DNA of 64,000 bases from Saprospiraceae bacterium (GTDB lineage: Bacteria; Bacteroidota; Bacteroidia; Chitinophagales; Saprospiraceae). Both the position numbers and the translations under genes were made by a program. The notes beneath the pieces are model-generated. The model made no database searches and was not told the origin of the DNA. It saw nothing but the letters and a program-made list of their open reading frames with translations. How positions within the stretch are numbered: the first letter of the stretch is position 1; every line of letters begins with the position of its first letter. The stretch is taken from the NCBI GenBank assembly GCA_958295895.1, contig CATQHI010000013.1, positions 1 through 64,000 on the forward strand, in the 5' to 3' direction. Of the stretch, positions 37,600-46,857 are shown piece by piece.

Positions 37600-37607
37600 T
37601 ACCTTTG
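37600..37607 (+). promoter_or_regulatory. Candidate -7 element, TACCTTTG, four bases before queA ATG
   Basis: TACCTTTG is an exact match to the Bacteroidota -7 consensus TAnnTTTG and ends four bases before ATG 37612 (CCGC between). The mRNA would start at or next to the initiation codon. The -33 position lacks TTTG. Confidence 0.55.
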
Positions 37608-37611
37608 CCGC

Positions 37612-38856
37612 ATGTCTACCGCCGCCGCCCGCCGCCTGCGCATCGCCGATTTCACCTACGCATTGCCGGACGAGCGTATAGCCCGCTACCCCCTGGTCGA
37701 TCGCAGTAGTGCTAAGTTGCTACAGTATAAGGATGGTGCGATTAGCGAGCACGTATTCCGTGACTTACCTAACCTACTTCCTAAGGGCACCCTGCTGATC
37801 GGTAATCAGACCCGGGTCATTCACGCCCGCCTACAGTTCACGCTGGAGACCGGTAAGCCGCTGGAAGTTTTTTGTCTGGAGCCGCTACAGCCAGTAGACT
37901 ATGCGCAGTCGCTCAGCAGTGCCGAGCCCGTCGTATGGAAGTGTCTAGTGGGGGGCAACCGCCGCTGGAAGTCGGGCTTCCTCCAGCAAACCTTTGTACA
38001 CAACGGCCGTGAGCTTACCCTGATCGTCGAGCGGCGACGGCACGATGCGGAGTCCTTCGCGATCACCTTCGGCTGGGAGTATACTACGCCGCTTTCCTTC
38101 GGGGAGGTACTGGAGGCGGTGGGTATCGTACCCCTCCCCCCCTACCTAAACCGGGCCGCAGAGGCCGACGACCGGCAGCGCTACCAGACCGTTTTCGCCC
38201 AGCAGGAGGGCTCGGTGGCTGCCCCTACGGCCGGACTGCACTTTACTCCGGAGGTGCTACAGGCGCTGGAGGCTAAGGGCGTCGAGTTCGCTCCCATCAC
38301 CCTACACGTCGGGGCGGGCACCTTCAAACCGGTCACCGCTGAAACCCTGGAGGGTCACGTCATGCACCGGGAGTATTACTCGGTGACCGATGAGTTTATC
38401 CGCCGGATGGATAAGCAGCTAAGTAAGAATAAACCGATCGTGTGCATTGGCACCACCAGCTTAAGGTGTTTAGAGACCTTATTCTACGAAGGGGCCAGTA
38501 TAGCACAGGGGGACGTATGGGTAGCGGAGGAAGACCAGTGGGTAGCTACGCGTAGGCGCTTCGAGCGAGTCACCGCCTGGTCGGCATTCAATACGCTGGT
38601 ACAGTACCTGGACGCTACGGGCGAACCAGGAATCTCCGGCTACACCCGCCTACTACTCACGCCCGAAAGCGAGCTGCGGGTAGCCGACGGACTGATCACC
38701 AACTTCCACCAACCGCAGTCGACCCTGTTGCTACTCGTAGCGGCCATCCTCCGTGAAGACTGGCGGCGGGTCTACGACTACGCCCTGGCTCACGACTTTC
38801 GCTTTCTGAGCTACGGAGATAGCAGCCTACTCTGGCGGTCGGGGGCTCGTACGTAG
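37612..38856 (+). CDS. queA: S-adenosylmethionine:tRNA ribosyltransferase-isomerase QueA
   Basis: QueA transfers and isomerises the ribose of SAM onto preQ1 in tRNA, forming epoxyqueuosine. The frame is open from 37174, but the conserved protein starts at ATG 37612 (MSTAAARRLRIADFTYALPD), with 414 residues. Family motifs are ERIARYPLVDRSSAKLL, LLIGNQTRVIHARL, VVWKCLVGGNRRWKSGFL, GSVAAPTAGLHFTPEVLQAL, TLHVGAGTFKPVTAETLEGH and MHREYYSV, IVCIGTTSLRCLETL and ITNFHQPQSTLLLLVAAI. Its 3' end overlaps the convergent lipoprotein gene by 30 bases. The upstream 106 bases form a divergent promoter region with sppA. Confidence 0.95.
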   Translation: MSTAAARRLRIADFTYALPDERIARYPLVDRSSAKLLQYKDGAISEHVFRDLPNLLPKGTLLIGNQTRVIHARLQFTLETGKPLEVFCLEPLQPVDYAQSLSSAEPVVWKCLVGGNRRWKSGFLQQTFVHNGRELTLIVERRRHDAESFAITFGWEYTTPLSFGEVLEAVGIVPLPPYLNRAAEADDRQRYQTVFAQQEGSVAAPTAGLHFTPEVLQALEAKGVEFAPITLHVGAGTFKPVTAETLEGHVMHREYYSVTDEFIRRMDKQLSKNKPIVCIGTTSLRCLETLFYEGASIAQGDVWVAEEDQWVATRRRFERVTAWSAFNTLVQYLDATGEPGISGYTRLLLTPESELRVADGLITNFHQPQSTLLLLVAAILREDWRRVYDYALAHDFRFLSYGDSSLLWRSGART

Positions 38857-39213
38857 CAGGTACACCATGCGCTGGGCGGCGGAGTCGGCCTGCATCCTCA
38901 ACACCAGAGAATCCAGTGTGAGGGTTTCCACGGCCACCACCCGTTCGGAATTACTGGGCTGGGTGGTATCCTGAGCAAACAGGTAGCCGCTGTCGTAGCG
39001 CCAGGTACCGGCCTCGCGGTAGCGCAGGGTGGAGGTGAAGGCGTAGCGGTTGTCGGGGGTGAAGCGAAAGGTGATTTCCCGGGGGTCGAGCCGCAGGCTA
39101 TCGCCCTCCTCGGTCACGAGCGTACCCTGCCACTCGCCGAGCAGGAGGTTCTCTTCCCGCTTGCAGTGCAGCAACAGGAGGGGCAGCAGAAGAAGGAGGC
39201 AGTACTTAGGCAA
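38827..39213 (-). CDS. Small lipoprotein of unknown function
   Basis: The 128-residue product starts at TTG 39213 (no in-frame ATG) with a leucine-rich signal peptide and a lipobox ending LLLHC, so Cys at about residue 17 should be lipidated. The mature part (LLLGEWQGTLVTEEGDSLRL, FRFTPDNRYAFTSTLRYREA, GTWRYDSGYLF) has the strand pattern of lipocalin-like domains common in Bacteroidota lipoproteins. It starts 11 bases after nhaD on the same strand and overlaps the queA 3' end. Confidence 0.75.
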   Translation of the reverse strand: MPKYCLLLLLPLLLLHCKREENLLLGEWQGTLVTEEGDSLRLDPREITFRFTPDNRYAFTSTLRYREAGTWRYDSGYLFAQDTTQPSNSERVVAVETLTLDSLVLRMQADSAAQRMVYLLRTSPRPPE

Positions 39214-39224
39214 GGGTGGGTGGC

Positions 39225-40652
39225 TTAGTGGTTCACCCCGATGTTGAAGGTCGATTCGATGATGAGGAAGGCGATGGCACCGGCCGCAAAACCGATCAGG
39301 GCCAGCCAGGCGATCTTCTTGAAGTACCAGATAAAATCAATGCGCTCCATACCCATGGCGGCTACCCCGGCCGCCGAACCGATGATGAGCATACTACCGC
39401 CGGTACCGGCGCTGTAGGCGATAAAGTGCCACAGGCGGGCGTCGATGGGGTGAGTGCCCAGGTCGTACATACCCATGGAAGCGGCTACCAGGGGCACATT
39501 GTCGATGATGGCGGACAGAAAACCCAGGACGATAATGACGATATCCTCGTTCGGGATGATGCTGCGTAGGCTCTCGGCTACGGCGCGCAGGGAGCCTACG
39601 CCATTGACGACGACGGTTTCCAGCGCCGCTACCGACATCAGGATACCGAGGAAGAACAGAATGGACGACATCTCGATTCGGCTCAGCGCCTTATGGGCCG
39701 AGTACTGCGCCTTACGCTCCTCGGTGAAGTCCTCCTCGGGGTGAATGTACTCGGACACCAGCCAGACCACGCCCAGACTGAGCATCATGCCGAGGTAGGG
39801 GGGCAGGTGGGTGAGGGTCTTGAAGACGGGCACGAAGACGATCATACCGAGGCCCAGGAAGAGCATGGTTTTACTGGAGAGTAGGCGGCCCTGTTCTTCT
39901 TCCTCGGCCTCGGTGAGCTCCGGCACCGTGAGTTCCCCCTCGAAGGGCTTCAGGAAACTGGCCACCAGGAAGGGCACCGCGAAACAGATCAGGGAGGGGG
40001 CGATGAGGAACTCCATCAGCCCGGCCGTACTTACCCGCTTGCCGATCCAGAGCATGGTGGTCGTCACGTCGCCGATGGGCGACCAGGCACCGCCGGCATT
40101 GGCGGCAATGATGATGAGGGCGACGTACCAGATGCGCTGGTCGCGGTCGGGCACCAGCTTGCGCAGTAGCGTGACCAGTACGATGGTAGCCGTCAGGTTG
40201 TCGATGATGGCCGAAAGGATAAAGCCAAGACCCCCGACGATCCAGAGCAATTTCTTCTTATTGCGGGTGTGGACCCAGCTTTTGAGCACGTCGAAGCCGC
40301 GGTGGAGATCGACAATTTCCACGATGGTCATGGCCCCGATGAGGAAGATGAGAATTTCGGCGGTCTTACCCAGGTGATGTAGTAGCGTACCGACGAATCC
40401 TTCCTCGGCGACCTCGTGGGCTCCGGCGTGGCCGATCTCCATAGCCTCCCCACTCAGGCTATTGAACATATTGTAGACATCGCCCTCGGTATTGACGATC
40501 TCCAGCGTACCGTTATTGAAGCCGAGGCTGAGCAGGGCCCAACAAACGGCGCCCATGAGTAGCGCGGGCACCGTTTTGTCCAGGCGAAGGGGGTGTTCGA
40601 AAACGATTACGATGTAACCGATGACAAAACAAGCGACAATGGCTGCAACCAT
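39225..40652 (-). CDS. nhaD: Na+/H+ antiporter NhaD
   Basis: NhaD exchanges Na+ or Li+ for H+ and supports salt and alkali tolerance, fitting a marine organism. The 475-residue protein has about 12 membrane helices and belongs to the ion-transporter (IT) superfamily: GKTAEILIFLIGAMTIVEIV, FILSAIIDNLTATIVLVTLL, IIIAANAGGAWSPIGDVTTT (the conserved GGAWSPIGDVTT loop) and the second repeat GFLSAIIDNVPLVAASMGMY, with SAGTGGSMLIIGSAAGVAAM. Start ATG 40652 fits the first helix. The lipoprotein gene follows closely. Confidence 0.94.
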   Translation of the reverse strand: MVAAIVACFVIGYIVIVFEHPLRLDKTVPALLMGAVCWALLSLGFNNGTLEIVNTEGDVYNMFNSLSGEAMEIGHAGAHEVAEEGFVGTLLHHLGKTAEILIFLIGAMTIVEIVDLHRGFDVLKSWVHTRNKKKLLWIVGGLGFILSAIIDNLTATIVLVTLLRKLVPDRDQRIWYVALIIIAANAGGAWSPIGDVTTTMLWIGKRVSTAGLMEFLIAPSLICFAVPFLVASFLKPFEGELTVPELTEAEEEEQGRLLSSKTMLFLGLGMIVFVPVFKTLTHLPPYLGMMLSLGVVWLVSEYIHPEEDFTEERKAQYSAHKALSRIEMSSILFFLGILMSVAALETVVVNGVGSLRAVAESLRSIIPNEDIVIIVLGFLSAIIDNVPLVAASMGMYDLGTHPIDARLWHFIAYSAGTGGSMLIIGSAAGVAAMGMERIDFIWYFKKIAWLALIGFAAGAIAFLIIESTFNIGVNH

Positions 40653-40752
40653 GGTGGGGGGTAGTTATCTTGGGCAAGCCGGGTTCGGCCCGGCTGCTCG
40701 CAATTATACGAATAGTACGCAACTACCGTCGCGGTAAATCAGTTTCCTAGCT

Positions 40753-41487
40753 ATGAAACCGGAACAAGGACCCGACACCTCACGCCTGTTGATCATCGCC
40801 GCGGTCGCTCTGCTCAGTCTGCTCCTGCTTCTGCGCATCTATCCCCCGATGGCCTTTATGGCGTTCGTACTGGGTAGCACGGCAGGGTTTTTTCTCCTCG
40901 GTGGCCGGCTGATGGGCGCGTTCGACGGCACGCCCCTCTTTGGCCGCAGAAAAACTGAGCGTGACAGTGAATTCAGCCAGCGCGTCGCCGAGCGCCTGGC
41001 CGACTGCCGCCAGCGCGAGGAACGGTTTCGGGACGAGGGGGAACGTATCCTTAATAGTATCGCTACCCTACGCGACGATCTGGCCCGCAATGCAGCGGCC
41101 GATGCAACCGAGACCAAGAAGGCCGAGGCGGTCATCAAGGAACTCGAAGCCGAGTTTAGCCTGCGCCACGCCAAGGCCAGTTTCTTCGCCGACTGCGCCA
41201 CGAAACTACGTGAGCTGCTCGACCGCCACCGCCTGGTGGAAAGCATCGCCGCCCGCCGCCGGGAACTGCGCGAGCTGCGGCAGACCAACTTCGACGACGA
41301 GGCCGTCGTGGAGGAAACCCGCTTCAGTATCGAGCAGGATACCATCGAGCTCGATACCATCGTCGAGCTCAGCAACTCGGCCGCCAGCAGCAGCAAGACC
41401 GAACAGGCTGAGGACCTGCGCGAGCGCCTGGAGCGGCTGCGCAGTACGCTCGGCAAGCCGAGCAGTCGGGAAAGCAGCGCCTCCTAG
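40753..41487 (+). CDS. Membrane-anchored coiled-coil protein of unknown function
   Basis: The 244-residue product is not recognised. Two membrane helices lie near the N-terminus (LLIIAAVALLSLLLLLRIYP and FMAFVLGSTAGFFLLGGRLM, about residues 11-62). The remainder is highly charged and helical with heptad-like runs (RVAERLADCRQREERFRDEG, KAEAVIKELEAEFSLRHAKA, AARRRELRELRQTNFDDEAV), so a cytoplasmic coiled coil is likely. A serine-rich tail follows. A TATCTTGG at 40666-40673 could be its promoter element. It stands alone between nhaD (opposite strand) and the tRNA genes. Confidence 0.7.
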   Translation: MKPEQGPDTSRLLIIAAVALLSLLLLLRIYPPMAFMAFVLGSTAGFFLLGGRLMGAFDGTPLFGRRKTERDSEFSQRVAERLADCRQREERFRDEGERILNSIATLRDDLARNAAADATETKKAEAVIKELEAEFSLRHAKASFFADCATKLRELLDRHRLVESIAARRRELRELRQTNFDDEAVVEETRFSIEQDTIELDTIVELSNSAASSSKTEQAEDLRERLERLRSTLGKPSSRESSAS

Positions 41488-41507
41488 CGGATTTTTCCCA
41501 CGATTGC

Positions 41508-41537
41508 TTGCGATTTTCCATTACCTACCTATCTTTG
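41508..41537 (+). promoter_or_regulatory. Promoter of the tRNA-Glu genes
   Basis: TTG (41508-41510), a 19-base spacer and TATCTTTG (41530-41537) match the Bacteroidota -33/-7 promoter. Transcription would start near 41542, about 37 bases before the first tRNA. Confidence 0.75.
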
Positions 41538-41578
41538 CACTCGCTTAGGCCAGAATGCTGCGCCGGCTATTTCTTTAT

Positions 41579-41650
41579 GGCCCGTTCGTCTATCGGTTAG
41601 GACGCCAGGTTTTCATCCTGGTAAGAGGGGTTCGATTCCCCTACGGGCTA
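41579..41650 (+). tRNA. tRNA-Glu (TTC)
   Basis: The 72-base sequence folds as a cloverleaf: acceptor GGCCCGT with ACGGGCT (first pair G-U), D arm GTCTATCGGTTAGGAC, anticodon stem CCAGG/CCTGG around loop TTTTCAT (anticodon TTC), and T arm GGGGTTCGATTCCCC. CCA is not encoded. It is identical to the copy at 41828. Confidence 0.95.
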
Positions 41651-41827
41651 CTTGGTGCTGCGCGCCTCGGATATGCGATCGGCGATACTCGATATGTGAG
41701 GTAGGAGGTGCTACCGCAGTTGTCAGCTCGCTTCGCTCGTCGGGCAGCAGATGTGATGCTTCACGTTACTGGCGGGCCGGCGTAGCCGGCGAGTGGTAAC
41801 AGCGGCAGCAGATCGCATATTCTTTCC

Positions 41828-41899
41828 GGCCCGTTCGTCTATCGGTTAGGACGCCAGGTTTTCATCCTGGTAAGAGGGGTTCGATTCCCCTACGGGCTA
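41828..41899 (+). tRNA. tRNA-Glu (TTC), second copy
   Basis: This copy is identical over all 72 bases to the tRNA-Glu at 41579-41650, with the same anticodon TTC. It lies 177 bases downstream with no separate promoter seen, so both are probably made from one precursor. Confidence 0.95.
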
Positions 41900-42034
41900 C
41901 TCGGTGCTGCGCGTCTCGATTTGCGATTCGGCACAGCTGGCGAGTGGTAACAGCGGTAGCCAAATCGCATATCGTCTATCGCGTATCGCATCTCCACCTT
42001 CCTAAACATTCCGGGGGCTAACCTTTTATCATAG

Positions 42035-43117
<1,083 letters not shown>

Positions 43118-43126
43118 CCCGAAGCC

Positions 43127-44341
43127 ATGAAATTCGAAGAACTAGACGTTAAGGGCAAGACCGCACTTGTCCGGGTAGACTTTAATGTGCCCATCGACGA
43201 GGACGGGAAGATTACCGACGACACCCGCATCGAGAAGGCGGCCCCCACCATCCAGTACCTGCTGGAAAAGGGAGCGGCCCTGGTACTGATGTCTCACCTG
43301 GGTCGGCCGCAGCAGGAAAAACTGCCGGACGGTACGGTGGATAAAGAGCAGTTTTCCCTCCGCCCCGTAATCACCACACTGGAAGACCACATCGGCTGCC
43401 AGGTGGAATTCGTGGAGGATACGATCGGTGAGGAGGCTAAGGCCGCAGTCAAGGCACTTCAGCCCGGTCATGTGCTGCTACTAGAAAATACACGGTTCTA
43501 CGCCGGGGAGGAAAAGGGGGACGAGGACCTAGCCAAAGCCATGGCCGCACTCGGCGACGTATACGTCAACGATGCCTTCGGAGCAGCCCACCGGGAGCAC
43601 GCCTCTACGGCCACCGTGGCGAAGTTCTTTCCGTCTGAGAAGAAGAGCTTCGGCTACCTGATGGGGGCGGAGCTCGCAGGTGCGGAGAAGTTACTCGATA
43701 ACCCCGCCCGCCCGGTTACTGCTATCGTAGGTGGGGCCAAGGTGAGTGATAAGATCCAGTTGCTGGAAAAGCTGCTGGACTTTGCCGACCATATCATCAT
43801 CGGTGGGGCCATGGCATACACCTTCAGTCTAGCCCAGGGCGGTAAGGTAGGTAACTCGCTGGTGGAGCGTGATAAGGTCGATACCGCGAAGCAACTACTG
43901 GAGAAAGCTAAGGCAAAGAACACCGAGATTCATCTACCGGTAGATACCGTGGTGGGTAAGGAGTTTAGCAACGAGACGCCCAGCAAGGTCGTAGCGGCCG
44001 GTGCGATCGAGGACGGCTGGGAGGGATTGGACATCGGTCCGGACTCCGTAGCCCGGTTCTCGCGTATCATTGCCGAGAGCAAGTCCATCCTCTGGAACGG
44101 CCCGATGGGCGTGTTTGAGATGAAGAACTTTGCCAAAGGGACGAACGCTATTGCCGCAGCGGTAGCGAAAGCTACCAAGGAAAACGGTGCCTACAGTCTG
44201 ATCGGGGGCGGAGATTCGGTCTCGGCGGTCAATCAGGCCGGGCTGGCGGATCAGGTCAGCTTCGTATCTACCGGCGGTGGGGCCATGCTGGAGCTGCTGG
44301 AGGGGAAAGAGCTGCCGGGTATCGCGGCCATCCGCAGCTAA
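43127..44341 (+). CDS. pgk: Phosphoglycerate kinase
   Basis: Pgk makes ATP from 1,3-bisphosphoglycerate. The 404-residue protein has the usual motifs: KTALVRVDFNVPIDEDGKIT, ALVLMSHLGRPQQEKLPDGT, YVNDAFGAAHREHASTATVA, VTAIVGGAKVSDKIQLLEKL, SILWNGPMGVFEMKNFAKGT and IGGGDSVSAVNQAGLADQVS followed by the substrate-closing FVSTGGGAMLELLEG. Length and both Rossmann domains are complete. It is the middle gene of gapA-pgk-GAF protein. Confidence 0.97.
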   Translation: MKFEELDVKGKTALVRVDFNVPIDEDGKITDDTRIEKAAPTIQYLLEKGAALVLMSHLGRPQQEKLPDGTVDKEQFSLRPVITTLEDHIGCQVEFVEDTIGEEAKAAVKALQPGHVLLLENTRFYAGEEKGDEDLAKAMAALGDVYVNDAFGAAHREHASTATVAKFFPSEKKSFGYLMGAELAGAEKLLDNPARPVTAIVGGAKVSDKIQLLEKLLDFADHIIIGGAMAYTFSLAQGGKVGNSLVERDKVDTAKQLLEKAKAKNTEIHLPVDTVVGKEFSNETPSKVVAAGAIEDGWEGLDIGPDSVARFSRIIAESKSILWNGPMGVFEMKNFAKGTNAIAAAVAKATKENGAYSLIGGGDSVSAVNQAGLADQVSFVSTGGGAMLELLEGKELPGIAAIRS

Positions 44342-44387
44342 GGGGGGCCGGTATCCTTTTACTGGCTCGCGGCGTTCTCAGCCTACC

Positions 44388-46796
44388 ATGGAACTGGAGA
44401 TCTTCGTCGACGAGCGTAACGGGCAGCAGGGAAAATCCTTCGTCTTCCTGGAAGGCGGCACGCTGCGCGATACGGCCGATCCCTTCGTCACTCCCTACGA
44501 CACGGTCCTGTGCCTGGATGTACTGATACGACGCATCGAGGAGCTGGCCGAGTCTGAGGACCTCGGGGTACGCTTCCTGGCCCGCGAAATCCTGCACCGG
44601 CTAGACCCCCTGCTCCAACTAAGGGGACCGATCACGGATCTAACCGTACTGGACGAGCACCGGGAGGTCCTCGATCTGATGCTGCTGGCCCTGATCTCGC
44701 CCCACGAGCGGGCTACCGGGCTATTCAAGATCTCGCTGCCCTTTGCCTTCGAGCCCTTATTTATTAGTAAGACGCTGGAGGCCCTGATGGGACAGCAGGA
44801 TGTATGCTATTCCTTCGGCACGCACATCGACGAGGTGAGGGAGGCCAACCTATTAATGGTAGGAGCTACCATTCTCAACCAGTGTTACGGGGTGCAGGTG
44901 GACGTCAAGCCCATGGCTATGCTCACCGTGCCGGACGTGCGGACCGGCCTGAAACGCTTCTACAAACCGGCGCTGAATGAAGAATTCATCGAAGTAGCCG
45001 TACGGGGTGAGCTACCCAAGTTGGGCGAAGACCAGGTCCACCAACTGCTCAATAACATCCACGATACGGAGCTGTGGCTGCGCCTACTCCCCCCCGATAA
45101 GTTTCACTTTCACGGGTTTCACCTGGCGCGCCTCTACGAGGTCACCGAGGAAGAAAGTCTGAGTCGCCTAAAGCACCGTCTGATCAGCCGCGATGCGGTA
45201 CTGGACGTAGACCGCGTCAAGGAGCTGGCCGATCTGGTCCGGCTTCACTTTCAGTCCCCCCAGTTACAACTGGGGCTTACCGCGGTGGATTACCCCGTCG
45301 AGCGGGCCATCGACCACGAGTACCGTATCCGCTACAACCTGCTGGCCGACGAGGTGGACCGGCTCACCGATCCGCAGTACGCCGGCAGTATCTACGAGCA
45401 GGTCTTCCTTTCCGGAGAAATACTGGTCGTTCAGGATCTCAGGGAGCTCACGACCCGTACGGTACTGGAGCAAAAACTGATTGGGCTAGGCTACCGGAGT
45501 ATGCTCCTGGCGCCGCTACTGAGCCAGGAGCAGCACGTGATCGGGGTGGTGGAACTAGCCAGTCCGGTAGTCAACGCCCTTAATGCCTTCATGGAAAGCC
45601 GCTTCGAGGAGATCCGGGGGCTATTCCGCACGGCCGTAGAGCGCAGTCGTGAGTACATCGACAACCGCATCGAGGTCATCATGCGCGAGCAGTACACCAG
45701 CCTGCACCCCACCGTGGAGTGGCGCTTTACCGAGGCGGCCTTTAACATCCTGAAGCGACAGGAGGAGGGGCTGCCCGCCGTAGCGGAGGACATTCGCTTC
45801 AAGAAGGTGTATCCCTTATACGGACAGGCCGACATCGTGGGCAGCAGCAACCTGCGGAACGCGGCGATCTATCAGGACCTGTTCGACAACCTGCGCGCCG
45901 GCCGCTTTTTTCTGGCGCGGGCGCTGGAGCTGGTCGACTTCCCGATCGTGAATCAGGCCATTTTACGGCTGGACTTACATCTGGCCACGCCCCTGGAAGA
46001 ATTTAATAATGGGCACGAGATCCGGTTCGGGGAGTTCATCCATAAGCAGCTCACTCCCCTGGTGAAGCAGCTCGGCGGCCAGCTGCCGGAGCTCCGCCAA
46101 CTCGCTCAGCAGTACGAGAAGAACCTGGACCACGAGCTTGGTCTGTTCTACCGGATACGGCGGGACTACGAGGAGAGCGTCGCCCGGCTCAACCGCACCA
46201 TCAGCGATTTTCTTACCGAACGGGATCAGGCCGCCCAGCGGGTGCTGCCCCACTACTTCGAGAAGTACAAGACCGACGGGGTCGAGTATGAGATCTACGC
46301 CGGGCAGAGCCTGCTGAAACACCACAGCTTTTCGAAGATCCACCTACGCAATCTGCGCCTCTCCCAACTGGTAGACCTGTGCCAGCTCACCCGCAGGATC
46401 CACGAGTTGGAGCAGGAGTTGCCCATGCCGCTGCGTACGGCCCAACTGGTGTTTGCCTACACCACCCCCCTTACTATTCGCTTTCGGATGGATGAAAAGC
46501 GCTTTGATGTGGATGGGGACTACAACGTGCGGTACGAGATCCTCAAAAAGCGCATCGATAAAGCGACCATCCGACAGGGGGAGGAGCGACTCACCCAGCC
46601 GGGCATGATCAGCGTGGTGTACCTACAGGATCGTGACCTGGAGGAGTACGAGGACTACCTGAGCTACCTGGAACAGGCGGGCTATGTAGACGGGGAGGTC
46701 GAGCACCTGGTCCTCGATCCGCTACAGAGTGTGAATGGGCTACGGGCTATTCGCTTTCGGGTGCGGGTGGAGGAAATCAGCGCAACTTTGGCTTAA
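44388..46796 (+). CDS. Large GAF-domain-containing protein
   Basis: The open frame begins at 44277 inside pgk, but ATG 44388 (MELEIFVDERNGQQGKSFVF) gives 802 residues and avoids the overlap. The protein is soluble and acidic. About residues 330-425 (SIYEQVFLSGEILVVQDLRE, GYRSMLLAPLLSQEQHVIGV, VELASPVVNALNAF) look like a GAF sensor domain. The regions either side are helical and of no recognised family; YEIYAGQSLLKHHSFSKIHL and LRTAQLVFAYTTPLTIRFR are conserved-looking blocks. Such proteins occur widely in Bacteroidota as GAF proteins of unknown function. It follows pgk by 46 bases and precedes phoH, so it may belong to that transcript. The ligand is not known. Confidence 0.75.
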   Translation: MELEIFVDERNGQQGKSFVFLEGGTLRDTADPFVTPYDTVLCLDVLIRRIEELAESEDLGVRFLAREILHRLDPLLQLRGPITDLTVLDEHREVLDLMLLALISPHERATGLFKISLPFAFEPLFISKTLEALMGQQDVCYSFGTHIDEVREANLLMVGATILNQCYGVQVDVKPMAMLTVPDVRTGLKRFYKPALNEEFIEVAVRGELPKLGEDQVHQLLNNIHDTELWLRLLPPDKFHFHGFHLARLYEVTEEESLSRLKHRLISRDAVLDVDRVKELADLVRLHFQSPQLQLGLTAVDYPVERAIDHEYRIRYNLLADEVDRLTDPQYAGSIYEQVFLSGEILVVQDLRELTTRTVLEQKLIGLGYRSMLLAPLLSQEQHVIGVVELASPVVNALNAFMESRFEEIRGLFRTAVERSREYIDNRIEVIMREQYTSLHPTVEWRFTEAAFNILKRQEEGLPAVAEDIRFKKVYPLYGQADIVGSSNLRNAAIYQDLFDNLRAGRFFLARALELVDFPIVNQAILRLDLHLATPLEEFNNGHEIRFGEFIHKQLTPLVKQLGGQLPELRQLAQQYEKNLDHELGLFYRIRRDYEESVARLNRTISDFLTERDQAAQRVLPHYFEKYKTDGVEYEIYAGQSLLKHHSFSKIHLRNLRLSQLVDLCQLTRRIHELEQELPMPLRTAQLVFAYTTPLTIRFRMDEKRFDVDGDYNVRYEILKKRIDKATIRQGEERLTQPGMISVVYLQDRDLEEYEDYLSYLEQAGYVDGEVEHLVLDPLQSVNGLRAIRFRVRVEEISATLA

Positions 46797-46857
46797 ATAC
46801 GCGGGTTAAGTAGCCACGGCCCACGGCACTTCCATCGTGGGGAAAACCAGCACACGT

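Larger units (their letters stand above)
41579..41985 (+). repeat. Tandem duplication of a tRNA-Glu unit with its downstream flank
   Basis: After each tRNA comes a matching flank: GGTGCTGCGCGCCTCG at 41654 and GGTGCTGCGCGTCTCG at 41903, and then GGCGAGTGGTAACAGCGG at 41788-41805 and at 41939-41956, each followed by ATCGCATAT. The spacer of the first unit is longer. The whole stretch 41488-42127 holds no protein gene. From 41986 to 42127 only a GC-rich motif (GCACCTGCGGCCCCGCCCC near 42055) and the gapA leader were seen. Confidence 0.7.
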
